This document shows positions 1 through 10,449 of a stretch of 64,000 nucleotides of DNA, in pieces. Below the pieces are notes generated by a model, which saw only the letters and a list, made by a program, of their open reading frames with translations, did not search any database and had not been told where the DNA came from. How positions within the stretch are numbered: position 1 is the stretch's first letter; each line of letters opens with the position of its first letter. The DNA comes from Dioscorea cayenensis subsp. rotundata. Its lineage: Eukaryota > Streptophyta > Magnoliopsida > Dioscoreales > Dioscoreaceae. The DNA lies in assembly GCF_009730915.1 (NCBI RefSeq), contig NC_052475.1, forward strand, positions 1,736,001-1,800,000. The letters run 5' to 3'. Both the position numbers and the translations under genes were made by a program.

Positions 1-950
1 CTTCCTCTTCAGAATCTTCAATGAGCCACTTAGATCTTCAACTGTAAGCTACCTGAGATCCTTTACCTCAATAATAGACAAAACAACATGTTTGAAATTA
101 GGAGTAAAACTCCTCATTATCTTACCAACCATTCCACGTTATAGAACTTCTTCTCCAAGGTTGTGTATTTGATAGACAACGTCCATGATTCTAATGATTA
201 GATCTTGCACCTTCTCCCCATTTTTCATTTTTGTTGTTTTAAACTCCTGCTGAAGTGAATAGAGTTTAACTAAAAGTGTTTTAGAGTTACTTTGATATTT
301 GGTCTACAGCTTGTCCCAAGCTTGTTTGGCAGTGGTTGCTTCAATTATCCTAATAAGTATTCACTCATCCAGGCCTTGTTGAATGAGGTATAGCGCGCTC
401 GCATCTTTCATTCGAAGCTCCCCAACAACTTGAGTCTCCCCATCTTCACTGAAGCCCTTTTCTACGGTGCTCTAAAGGTTTTTAGATTGAAACATCATCT
501 TCATTTTTAAATCCAAATATTGAAGTTTTCACCCTTGAACACATGGACTTGCATTTGAGATGAACTCCTGATATCCGTCATGGCTTCCAGTTTATGGTTT
601 GAAGATGAGACTTAACCTCGCTCTGATACCACTGTGATGTGATAATGGTTGTGTTGTGTTTTAGAGTAGAGAGAATACTGAAGTTTATGAAGAGAAGAAA
701 TAAACTTTAATTTCCTACTTGACTTGAAGTCTTACAGACATACAAAATATATAAATTCTTTGCTTATGACAAAGCACACACAAACATTAATAAAATAAAA
801 AAGATACATGTAAACAAAGTATGTTTTTCGCCCACAGCTAATCACGCCCAATGTAGTGGACCAAGCCATGCATGCATGTACATCTTAGACTTTTTTCAAT
901 CAATTCACCCTCCAAGCTATATTGCACCTTCTACTGAGTAGCTTCTAACA
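1..950 (-). mobile_element. Copia LTR retrotransposon, 5' part, cut by the window edge
   Basis: Reading on the minus strand, this holds a 5' LTR, a primer-binding site matching the initiator-methionine tRNA type (plus-strand GCTCTGATACCA at 620-631), and a gag region of the UBN2/DUF4219 type (about 1-600, with recognisable stretches such as KQAWDKLW and LYSLQQEF). The element runs off the left edge, so pol and the second LTR cannot be seen. The gag region is broken in several places. It is a fossil copy of the Ty1/copia superfamily. The family call rests on the primer site and gag type. Confidence 0.8.
633..950 (-). repeat. Long terminal repeat of the Copia element at the left edge
   Basis: The LTR lies one base beyond the primer-binding site. 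On the plus strand it begins TGTGATGTG and its far end is best placed at CTTCTAACA (950), which gives a minus-strand LTR of about 318 bp starting TGTTAGAAG and ending CACA. The partner LTR is outside the window, so neither the outer border nor a target-site duplication can be confirmed. Confidence 0.6.
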
Positions 951-1117
951 GACAACACACAATCTTATAAGAAAATTAAGACATCTTGCATAATTTTAAT
1001 GAATGCATCCTCATATATATAAATTAAAGAAGAAAATGAAGAAGAAGAGAAAGATGCAATCTTCTTAACAATTATTAAATAAAATTGTAAACACTTGGTA
1101 TGGAAATTGAACATTAG

Positions 1118-1148
<31 letters not shown>

Positions 1149-2968
1149 ATCTTCATTTGGAAACCCAACGCTTGGATTAAAAATCTAAATATTTGGCGTA
1201 GTTTCAGACACACAAGCACTTCCTCTTAGGAGTAAAAAACCATAAATATATATAAAGGAGGGTCCTAATTTACCCTCCTGATTTAGGGGAGTAAGTTAAT
1301 TTACAGTTTGGGTGTTGGCCATTAAACCATTAGGATTCCGTGGAAAATGTTATTAAGGGATCCCCTAGGTGACTGTCTCCAAGGAGCTAATTTTTTGGTC
1401 TCACTTCTTCCCTTAATTAGCAATTGTTTGCCAAATATAATTAAATTTATGTTATTTTTGTTCATTTGGTGCATGTTCAACTGTGAACAATTCATACATG
1501 TTTGGTTGAATTCATTGCTCTTATAAGTTAAAAATTTTGATAATATTTGAGCCAAAAGAAAATAATTTTTTTTTAGAGAATTTCAATGGAAGGTAAGAAT
1601 TCTTGGATCAATATCAAAATAATGGTATTATGTAAAAGAATTCTAAGAACACTAAAATAATTGTAATAAATTCACTTCAATTTGAATCATTCTCCATAGT
1701 GCTCTTTTATCTCAGTTTTTTTTCTTAAAGCAGCTCCTATTATGGAAGAAAAAACCAAGAATGAGTTATTAGCAAAAATAAATTGTATTTTTCGGCACTG
1801 CTCATACTCATTTCGTTAGCTAATTGTCCACTTTAATTTCTATGTGTGATTTCTATATGTATGATCGTGTCTATTAGCATATCAGGCGAAGTTTCTTCAT
1901 TTTTTGTATTATCAACATAGCATAATAAAAAAGTATACATAAAAACTACTATAAAAAAACATGATCAATTATATATGTATGAAACCTAACATTTACAAAA
2001 ATTATAAATCTCGTATTGTTTGAATATATCCTTCTTTAAAAATAGCCCTTATATACATTGCCTTGAATCCGATGTTACTCCAAAGGTTATAATATTAATT
2101 GAAAAGTGATATCTTAACTCTGAACTAAATGAGATTTAAATGAACATCAACATGAGGTACATCAATCATCATATATAGAAAAACCAATGCATGAAGTGAA
2201 AATCCTTAACTATCATGTATTTTTATTATCATTATTTGCTTTCACTGCCACCAAACAATTAATCTCACTCTCGACTTCTTAAATGAATTGCATCACTGTA
2301 TCATCCGAACTCATAGTAAACAATGGAAGAATTCTTAAAATTAAGTTCTTTCCCAAATCTCACTCTTTACTGTCCTAGTGAAGTTCATACATATCTACAT
2401 CTTGTAAACCCTAATTCACAAATATAAAGTGGCTTGCATTTCTTTCACATATATATCCTCCTATCTCAAGAGAAACATACAAAGGGATGAAAGTGAGGAT
2501 TTTTGCATACCATTCATATATATATATATATATATCTATGCATCAATCAAACAAGGCATAAAAGGAAACGTAGAGGACAATATTGAGCATGGATATTACA
2601 TAAGAAAATTTTTAAGTTTGACATTTTTAAACATGTTTAATGAAGATTTCTTGGGGATAAATATATAGAAGTTGTCTTAAATCTACTGTACTGGAGATTA
2701 ATAAACTCTCTCAAACATAAAGTTCAGCTAATGCATGCTATATAATTCGGTCACAAACACACTAGTCACTGGATAGAGAGACTTTAACAAAGGTTTCTAA
2801 GCAAGGTCTTTGTTCCAAAATAGAAAAAAAGAAAAGGTTTCTAAGCAAGCTAAAGAAGGGAATGTTGGATCACCATGCCTTCCCCCTTCACTCAAATGAA
2901 GCAACAACAAAAAAAAAAGAAAAAATAAAACACATAACTGTCAACAGTGAAGCAGAAAACTACTTAAT
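951..2968. other. Gene-free AT-rich stretch downstream of the bHLH gene
   Basis: No coding region with support was found. The stretch holds short TA microsatellites (about 1119-1144 and 2516-2535) and otherwise AT-rich sequence. Short open frames here are translations of TA repeats or of AT-rich DNA. The last few hundred bases probably include the 3' UTR of the minus-strand bHLH gene. Confidence 0.6.
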
Positions 2969-4054
2969 TCAAGAAGGAAGACACATGATGATTTCTCCAA
3001 CAGCAAGCTTGTAAATCTCTTCAATCATCATTGCCTCAGGAAACTGATCAGAAATTCCTGGTGCCTGTTCAATTATAAATTGAATAATTAGCTAGCTAGA
3101 TTCAAGATAAGAAACAATATAAATAGATTAAGATTAAAATGTTACACTAGCTCGGGCATGGATCATGATCATGGTTCTAAAGTGATCAGAAGAGATGTGA
3201 GCAGACACAAGCTCCAAGTTGTGTTTCTCCATGATAAAACAAATAGTAGAAAGGAGACCGGGTTTTTTTCCGGTGCAGATGTTGATATGAGCATCCTCTC
3301 CACTGATACTGAGTACTAGATTTTGGGAAGACCATGTCCGTAAAGTGAGAGGAAAACTAGGGAAAGAAGCAGAAGTTGGAGATCCCATTATTGGCACCAT
3401 GTTCTTCCCTTGCTCAGCCAGGAACACTTCCCTAGTACTCTCAGCCCCATGAGTTTGGTTTTCCTCAAATGCCAGCGCTTTGACCCTTTCCATCTTTTGT
3501 TTCTGCAACTTGTTAATAGTTTGTTGCAATGAGTTGATATAGTTCACAGCTTCATCAACAATGGATGATTTGTCTGTCTTCTCAACAATGAAAACCCAAA
3601 CATAGAAAGAATTTAGTGACAATTAATGAGCAAAGCAATGAAATAGAACTGCATTAAATGGTAATTGCATGAAGGTGCATGAACACTGGAGAAAAGATAC
3701 TAACAAACTAGATCTGAAATCTCAAAGGATGAGAGAAACCTTAGGGGGAAGATTAGGAAGGAGAGCATGGAGGCTAGAAAACATATTCCTCATCTTCTTC
3801 CTCCTCTCACGCTCTGTCCAAATATGCATCTCATGCTCATGGTCATCAGACTGATCAGCAACACCTGTTGGTTTTGAAGAGGATGAACCTTTGCCAACAA
3901 GCTTGTCATCATCAAGAAGGGGAGATCCTTCATTGGGGCTATTTGTGGTTGATTCCATTGGTCTCTTTCCATGGATTTTTTCATTGCCTCCAGAGTTGTC
4001 TGAGTTGGAGAAGCCACATGACTGAGTGGTAGTTCCTCCTACTCCTTTAGACAT
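2969..4054 (-). CDS. bHLH transcription factor, bHLH95/ZHOUPI (RGE1) type
   Basis: A basic helix-loop-helix regulator of the bHLH95/ZHOUPI group, which in Arabidopsis acts in the endosperm to control embryo cuticle formation and endosperm breakdown. Three exons join cleanly: 4054-3740, 3577-3146 and 3064-2969, giving 280 residues. The basic region and first helix (residues 77-105, around [16 protein letters not shown]) end exon 1. Exon 2 continues [13 protein letters not shown], as in the family, where the junction usually reads LPPKADKS. H77, E81 and R85 form the H-E-R pattern of G-box binders. An ACT-like C-terminal region (about 165-275) carries [19 protein letters not shown] and ends in [11 protein letters not shown]. 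The acidic, serine-rich N-terminus is low complexity. The start is the only upstream ATG in the frame. The leader at 4100-4175 is rich in GA. I am sure of the bHLH class and fairly sure of the subgroup. Confidence 0.9.
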
Positions 4055-5140
4055 GCTAGATGAGATCTATATAGAGAAAGAGAAGAACAAGATGATGAAG
4101 GAGGAGGAGAAGGGTTTAAAAGGTGGTGGAGTTATGGTGAGAAAGGAAGGAGAGGTTGAGAGGTTGAGAGAGAGAGAAGGGTAATGCAAACAAAATATAA
4201 TCATAAGACAATGCCGTTATTTGGGCGTCGGAACAAAACTGGATACCCAACGCGAGTGTCATGTAAGTTTGCCACTGTTACATTGAGTTTATTACGGGAA
4301 TGCCATCAATGGCAGCACACTGGAAGTGTTTTTACAGCCAGAGCCAGAGGATTTTGGTTTGTGTCTTTGCTGTTGATGTGGAATCCTGCCACGTGGAACC
4401 TCGTTTTCTGGGGGATTTTCTTTTGATAAAAAAATTTATTTGAATTTCAGGAATCAAAATTATTATGTAATTAATGAGATATATAATGGTGGCACTTACA
4501 TTTGAATATTTAATAAAAAAGGTTGTGATGGCGTTTTTGAGATTTTTGGTCATGAAAGGGTTAGAATGGAAGAATGAGGAAGAAGGAAGTAAACTCAGCC
4601 ATGATTTGGCGGTTATTATACCAAGGAACACAATGCCTGTCTTCTGTATTTTATTAAAATATACATATATCAATATATTAAAATTTAAATTTAGCAAGAA
4701 ACGTCTAACTTGTTAAAATAAATACTAATTTTTACTATTTATCTAAAATGTAGAACAATTGCCATATTTTGGTTTTTTTTTTATAGAATATATTAAATAT
4801 TTGTGTGTATGAAAACAAGAGAAGTTAATAAAAAAAGGGAGAATGTCATGATGATTTTTGCCAGGTGGAGTGCATATGTTGCTCTTGTGTTTTTGGAACT
4901 GTCTTCTTTGAAAGAGAAGGAGCAAAAGAGAGAAAGAGAGAAGTGTGAGTGGTATCTTGCTGTTTACTGTTTAGGGCCTGACGCTTGCCTTTCTCCAGAT
5001 TCTCTCTTTTGTATGGCATGGCTTGTTGCAGTTACGTTAACAAGCCTCATACTCATCTCTTATCATCATCACAAAAACTAACTCAATCTTCACCATTATT
5101 ATTATTATTGTTATTGTTATTATCATTGTTAATAGAGAAT
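4055..5140. other. Upstream region of the bHLH gene, no gene seen
   Basis: The first 120 bases are purine-rich (GAGA-type) and are probably leader or core promoter of the minus-strand bHLH gene. The rest has no open frame resembling a protein; the short frames have no start context or family likeness. A short ATT/GTT microsatellite lies at about 5095-5130. Confidence 0.5.
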
Positions 5141-5149
5141 TAGTTTTTA

Positions 5150-6480
5150 ACTAAGAATTTTAATGAATTTAAAATAAATTGTATTAGATTGAAAAGGAAT
5201 TCAAATGTGTAACGCTCTCGATGTAATTGACAACCAAGTTTCATCTGCTTTTATAAATATTTGAATATACAGAGAGATGCAACTAAACATTAAAAAATGT
5301 TAAAAGTCAAAATAAATATATTTTTAAAAATAATTATTTTTTTTTAGAGTTCACTGGAATTAAAATGAATACTTTGATAATACGAATATTAAAATTATAC
5401 CATATCTTATTGTAAAATACGTCAACAGCCAAACATTTTCCCCTTGCATAAATAATATAACAAAAATAAATTACTAACAAAGATATTGTTTTATTTTATT
5501 TTTTTATATACATGTTAGTCAAAATGAATGTTTTGAAAATGCAAAGACAAAAATTATATCAATATCATTGCCCCACAGCAAATTTCATTCCTTTGCATAA
5601 AGGATCCAAACAACCAAAAATATGATTTATTACACGGCAATTGACAATCAAGTTTCATCCATTTGTATAAACAGTCTAAACCGACAAAGATATGATTTTT
5701 TTTTTAAGGATTTATGCACTTTAAAATGATTATTTTGAAAATACAAAAATTAAAATTATATCATGTGTCATTACCATATATTTGATAACCAATCATCCCC
5801 TTATAACAATAATATAAGAACATAACAATTGCCAACAAAGATACATTTATTTATTTGTTTTGGGAACCATTGTGAGTAAAAAAAATATTTTTTTTTTGAA
5901 AATACAAAGATCATAATAATATCTTATAAGGCAAAGATGTGATTTATTTTCATTTTGGGATTCCTCTGAGTTAAAATGAATATTTTAAAAATACAAAAGC
6001 CAAAATGATATCATATATCATTGCCACTTTAATTGGAAACCAATTTCATCCCTTCACATAAATAATACAACTTACAAAAAGATCACAAACAAAAGTATGA
6101 CTTAATTTCTTTATTAAAAATCATCAAGACTGAAATGAATAATTTCAAAATGCGAAGACCAAAATGCTATCTAATTTCTTTGCCATATTAATTAGATCAC
6201 AAGCAAGTTTTATATAAACAATATAACAAAAATTGCCTTCAAATATCTAACTTATTTTCTTGTTTGAGGTTCATCAAAGGTGAAATGAATATTTTAAAAA
6301 ATATAAAGACCAAAAATGATATTACGTATCATTGCCTAAGTTGGCAACCATGTTTCATCATTTACATAAGCAATATAATTAATAGACAAAAAAAAAAATT
6401 TGCCGGCTATGACTTATTTTCTTTATTGGGATTCACCAGAGCTAAGATGAATATTTTAAAAATTCACCTCCTCTGAAATA
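5150..6480. repeat. Degenerate tandem array, monomers of about 150-200 bp, eight or nine copies
   Basis: Two anchors recur in the same order: an AAAATGAATATTTTGAAAAT-like segment (near 5162, 5363, 5521, 5722, 5885, 5972, 6131, 6282 and 6446) and a segment like TTGACAACCAAGTTTCATC followed by ATAAATAATATAAC (near 5228, 5640, 5790, 6033, 6193 and 6345). Spacing is mostly 150-165 or about 200 bases, with one short step near 5885-5972. Copies differ a good deal, so the array is old. It has no coding capacity and lies between the bHLH and kinase genes. Confidence 0.75.
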
Positions 6481-6887
6481 GACTAATTGTAATATGATTA
6501 ACTCCCAATAAAAATAAAAATAAAAATAAAAAATCCCAAGTATCAAACCCAGTTGTAAGAGAATTACTAACCTGTGAGAACAAACTAATAACATCCAAAT
6601 AAATATTTAGTTGTGAGAGAATAACATATCTGTGAGAACAAACTCTGATAACATCCAAATAAATAACTTCATTCATGTATACAGTATATAGACCACATTA
6701 AGGCATTGTAAAATTTAGTTCTGATACAATGCCAAGTGTGGTCTTCCCACTGTGCATTTTTAAATAAGCAAATATAAAAATAAAACTATGCATCAATAAA
6801 AATTCAAACATCATCATGATGTAATTCACCAATAATATTTATTAATAATAATAATAATAATATATAATTATCTATTGATTTGTAGCA

Positions 6888-7991
6888 CTAAATACTAATC
6901 TTGAAACTATGACATGGCAGCTGATTAAGCAAAGACACCACTTCAACCATACTCGGCCTCTTTCTACAACTCTCATCAGTAGACCTATGAGCGATCCAAA
7001 GAAACCCATCCACATCGTCACATCTCACCCCTTCTTTTTCCATCCAAGGGTCCAAAATCTCCCACCCTCGCCCGGCCTCTACCATCCCTTTAGCCCACTT
7101 AACGAAGCTCACATCCTTTCCATCCTCACCCTTGATCGGCCAGTTCGGCCTCTTTCCGGTCGCCACCTCAAACATCAAGATTCCAAAACTATACACGTCA
7201 CCCATCCACGTGGCAGCTGTGTTCCCCTCGCGGTATTCTGGTGCCATGTACCCCATTGTTCCCGCCACTTGGGTTGACACGTGAGACCTCGCTGAGTCGA
7301 CTCGGCGAGCCAAGCCGAAATCGGCGATTCTCGCGCCGAGTTCGGCGTCGAGCAAGACGTTGCTGGCCTTGATGTCTCTGTGGATGATCATTGGCTTGCA
7401 TTCTTCGTGCAAAAATGCGAGCCCCGTCGCCACGCCTCTCAGAATCGCCACTCGATCGGTCCAACTCAGCCGACCCGGACCTGACTCGGCCGAGTCGGAT
7501 TGGTGGAGCCAGTGATCCAGGCTGCCGCCCGGAAGGAACTCGTATATAAGGAGCCGATCCGGACCTGAGATGCAGTAGCCGAGAAGCCGAGCGAGATTTC
7601 GATGCCGGATGCGACCTAGGGTTTCCATCTCGGCGCAGAACTCACGAGGACCGTGGAAAGCGTCGGCGGAGAGGCGCTTCACGGCGACGGTGGCACCGGA
7701 GGTGAGCTGAGCCTTGTAGACGAAGCCGAAACCTCCGTCCCCGATGATGGCGTCCGCTGAGAAGTTTTTAGTGGCGATGGCGAGCTCCGTCATGGAGATA
7801 TGGCTGATGGAGGGATCGAAGGTGGCGCTGGCTACGGGAAGAGTGGGGCCGGGGCGGAAGGCGGGGGAGACGGCGGCGAGCGATGGAGGCTTCGACGGAC
7901 GGCGGCAAAGTAGGAGAAGAACACCGATGAGGAAGGAAACGATGAAGAAGCTGGCGACGGCGGCGATTAGGGCTTGCACAGCGCCGTCCAT
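6888..7991 (-). CDS. Membrane-anchored receptor-like kinase with EMS1-type kinase domain, no LRR ectodomain
   Basis: A single-exon gene of 367 residues. Residues 9-29 form one hydrophobic membrane segment followed by basic CRRPSK, so the kinase should face the cytosol. The kinase domain spans about residues 70-360 with every catalytic landmark: glycine loop GDGGFGFVYK (84-93), VAVKR with lysine 105, HRDIKASN (204-211), DFG (224-226) and APE (250-252). The text around it (IIGDGGFG, EFCAEMETLG, HVSTQVAGTMGY) is closest to the LRR-RLK X group (EMS1/MSP1, PSKR, BRI1 kin). Those receptors have some 600-1000 residues outside the cell; here there is only a methionine and eight residues before the membrane. 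It could be a naturally short receptor partner or a truncated duplicate. The gene is GC-rich with AT-rich flanks on both sides. No stop or missing catalytic residue was seen. Confidence 0.9.
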   Translation of the reverse strand: MDGAVQALIAAVASFFIVSFLIGVLLLLCRRPSKPPSLAAVSPAFRPGPTLPVASATFDPSISHISMTELAIATKNFSADAIIGDGGFGFVYKAQLTSGATVAVKRLSADAFHGPREFCAEMETLGRIRHRNLARLLGYCISGPDRLLIYEFLPGGSLDHWLHQSDSAESGPGRLSWTDRVAILRGVATGLAFLHEECKPMIIHRDIKASNVLLDAELGARIADFGLARRVDSARSHVSTQVAGTMGYMAPEYREGNTAATWMGDVYSFGILMFEVATGKRPNWPIKGEDGKDVSFVKWAKGMVEAGRGWEILDPWMEKEGVRCDDVDGFLWIAHRSTDESCRKRPSMVEVVSLLNQLPCHSFKISI

Positions 7992-9730
7992 TGATGGATC
8001 GGGATCGGGACCGAGATCGAGATATGGACAAGAAGCGATTAGGAATTAGGGATCGGGATTGGGATTGCGTCGGAAAAGGGCTTGCTTGGGAGAGAAGTAA
8101 TTATCAAATGGTGACGAGGGTTTGACTGGAAGGAAGGAAAGCAAGAAGAAGAAGAACACCATTGGAACACGAATTACAAGGTCCACAACCACTACTGGTG
8201 ATGGTGAGTCTCTCTCTCTCTCTCTCTCTCAATCTAACCGTTAATCTTTGATCGAGGTCTGATTCCGAGGCAAATTAATGGTGATTACTGATGGATGTTT
8301 TTTCTTTGGTTAGAAATACATGGTAAATTCTTAGAAATTATATTTCTTAAAATTACAAGTATAAAATAAAACACTGAATTTGAGGTTGTTTTGTTGGGAA
8401 AAAAAAAAAGAATTTTTTTAAAATTTTTTGAAAAAAAAAAATAGTTTTATAGTTTTCAAAGTCAAGAGTCAATGAGCATCTAGATATTATTATTCTTGTA
8501 CTCAGACAGGGTTGGGTGCGAGTCACTTTCGGCACGCCAGACTATTTGTATCTTCAAGAAGGTGACTTAAGGTAAATCAACTTTCTTTTTTCCTCCGTTT
8601 ATATATATATATATGTTGTAAAATGTCCAGAATTTGTAGGAATGATTATTTTCATTCATATTTTATTTTTTTTAATACTAATCAGTGATCACAATATATT
8701 TTTACTGAGGTGGCATATTTTGTTGACCATTAAAAAAAATTGCTTATTAAAAATTGGTTTTCAATAGGTACATCATATGACAAGTAATAATATTTTTTTT
8801 ATTATGATTAATTATTTTTCAATAATGTTATTACATCATATACTATGTGTCATGACATATTTTTTTTAAAAAAAAATTATATGATGTTGTCGTGTCATCT
8901 TATGAGGATGTCTTTCTCAATAATGTTAGAAAAAAATAATATTAAAAAAATAGTGAAAAAAATACTTTAAAAGTGATTACATTTAAGATACATAGGTGAA
9001 TGCAAATGTTATCTTAGTTTGTTGGTGTTGAATTTCATGCATAGCATCTTCTTATTTTTTATAGGGAGACGAGTTTGAATCTCAGGTCACGTGAGGTGAG
9101 TGTATATTTATATTGATATAATAATTTCACATTTGTGTACATCTCTAACATGTGGATTGCCCACATTTTATTTTATATATATATATATTAGGGTAAGTTG
9201 ATGACCAAAAATTACAATATTATCTTTATACAAAAGAATTGCTTGTAATTTGAATAAACCATAAGTTTGACTAATTTCCTGGTATTAAGTTTGAATAGTA
9301 TGATAGTTGAGTCTAGAATATATTGAAATTTTGTAGCTATATTTACACTCCAATACATTCATCTGTTGATTTAGTTTATCTTATAAATCTTTTTAGTTCA
9401 CTTACAATACAAGATACATATTTGAACCAATGAGTTTGCTATAGGACTTTGGCCTATAAATGGATTTTTTTTTTCTTTTGTTTTATTTTTTTTTACCTCA
9501 TAATAATTATCAGCCCTCCATTTAATTTTTAACCGTCATTCTTACTCAAAATTAAGGGCTTTAGTTTTTTTAAAAAATTATTATACAACCAGTTAATTCT
9601 CAAAAGAACAAAAATATTGCAATTAACATAGGGACTTTATGTTTTTTACCATAATCAGTTAAAATGAAAAATTAAACATACTCCGACTAATGATGAAATA
9701 AGTTTGATCAAAATAAATTTTACTTATATT
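7992..9730. other. Kinase promoter and gene-free AT-rich stretch
   Basis: The first 250 bases are moderately GC-rich and hold the leader and promoter of the minus-strand kinase, with a CT microsatellite at 8212-8231. Beyond 8330 the DNA is AT-rich with poly-A/T tracts. A stretch at about 9030-9190 has a GAGTTTGAATCTC block like a Pol III B box followed by a TA tract and may be a SINE remnant, but the A box is unclear. No gene was found. Confidence 0.5.
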
Positions 9731-9734
9731 TAGA

Positions 9735-9800
9735 TTTAAATAAATTTTAACTTTAAATTTTATATTAAATTTTAACTTTAAATTTTATATTAAATTTTAA
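9735..9800 (+). repeat. Short AT-rich tandem repeat, about 27-bp unit
   Basis: The unit TTAAATTTTAACTTTAAATT plus a TTATA-type filler recurs about two and a half times without a break just before a perfect hairpin. It is a simple local repeat with no coding capacity. Confidence 0.7.
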
Positions 9801-9805
9801 CTTTA

Positions 9806-9875
9806 ATAGAGGTGGATGACAACAAAGAGTCATCCACCTCTATCTATGAACCCAACCCTCTCACATTAATGTGAG
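9806..9875. other. Perfect 15-bp hairpin followed by a perfect 16-bp palindrome
   Basis: ATAGAGGTGGATGAC (9806-9820) and its exact reverse complement (9829-9843) flank an 8-base loop. Seventeen bases later CTCACATTAATGTGAG (9860-9875) is a perfect palindrome. They lie about 600 bases upstream of the SSU72 start. The GC content of the arms stands out against the AT-rich background. They could be ends of a small miniature element or simply foldback DNA; no function is claimed. Confidence 0.7.
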
Positions 9876-10045
9876 CAACTCCAAAACTTGGGCCCTTCAG
9901 AGCAAGGTGACACCTCCAATTCATTCATTTTCCAATTTTAAATTTTGATACACTATAATTTACTTAAATTTATTTATTTTTCTCTCTAATTTGTCCAAAT
10001 CATATAAAATGAATAACTCTTATTTTGAATATCAAATAAATCATG

Positions 10046-10053
<8 letters not shown>

Positions 10054-10112
<59 letters not shown>
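10054..10112. repeat. TA microsatellite
   Basis: About 29 uninterrupted TA units, upstream of SSU72. Confidence 0.95.
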
Positions 10113-10115
<3 letters not shown>

Positions 10116-10348
10116 AATACTCGAATTTGGCCTCTACTTTTTTTTCCTTCTTTTGGCCTCTCTCAAAGTAATCCCTCTACTTTTGAAAATGGTTCTATTT
10201 AGTCCCTTCTACTCTAAAATAGGTTAATTATTTGGCTGTATTTTCAAGAGTAATGGACTATATGGGAAATGATTAAGGATAAATGAACTAAATTGGGTCA
10301 TTTTCAAAAGTAGAAAGATGAGTGGGGTGTATTTCTGAGTAGAGAGAA

Positions 10349-10351
<3 letters not shown>

Positions 10352-10397
<46 letters not shown>
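10352..10397. repeat. TA microsatellite in the SSU72 promoter
   Basis: About 23 TA units that end some 50 bases before the SSU72 start codon, in the position of a core promoter. Confidence 0.95.
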
Positions 10398-10400
<3 letters not shown>

Positions 10401-10424
10401 TCCTAAACCTTCAGACCATTTGAG

Positions 10425-10449
10425 GGAGAGAGAGAGAGAGAGAGAGAGA
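10425..10449. repeat. GA microsatellite abutting the SSU72 start codon
   Basis: About twelve GA units form the leader; the A of the last unit is the A of the SSU72 ATG. GA leaders of this kind are common in plant genes. Confidence 0.9.

Noticed and set aside
965-1219. Frames with runs of Ile-Tyr
   Set aside because: These are translations of TA microsatellites.
4184-5081. Short plus-strand frames upstream of the bHLH gene
   Set aside because: No codon bias, domain or splice partner; the DNA is AT-rich promoter and spacer.
5150-6480. CRISPR-like array
   Set aside because: The regular spacing comes from diverged tandem monomers in plant DNA, with no short exact repeats and unique spacers.
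7744-8049. Frames on the plus strand and in other frames over the kinase gene
   Set aside because: They are shadows of the GC-rich kinase exon with no start context or domain.
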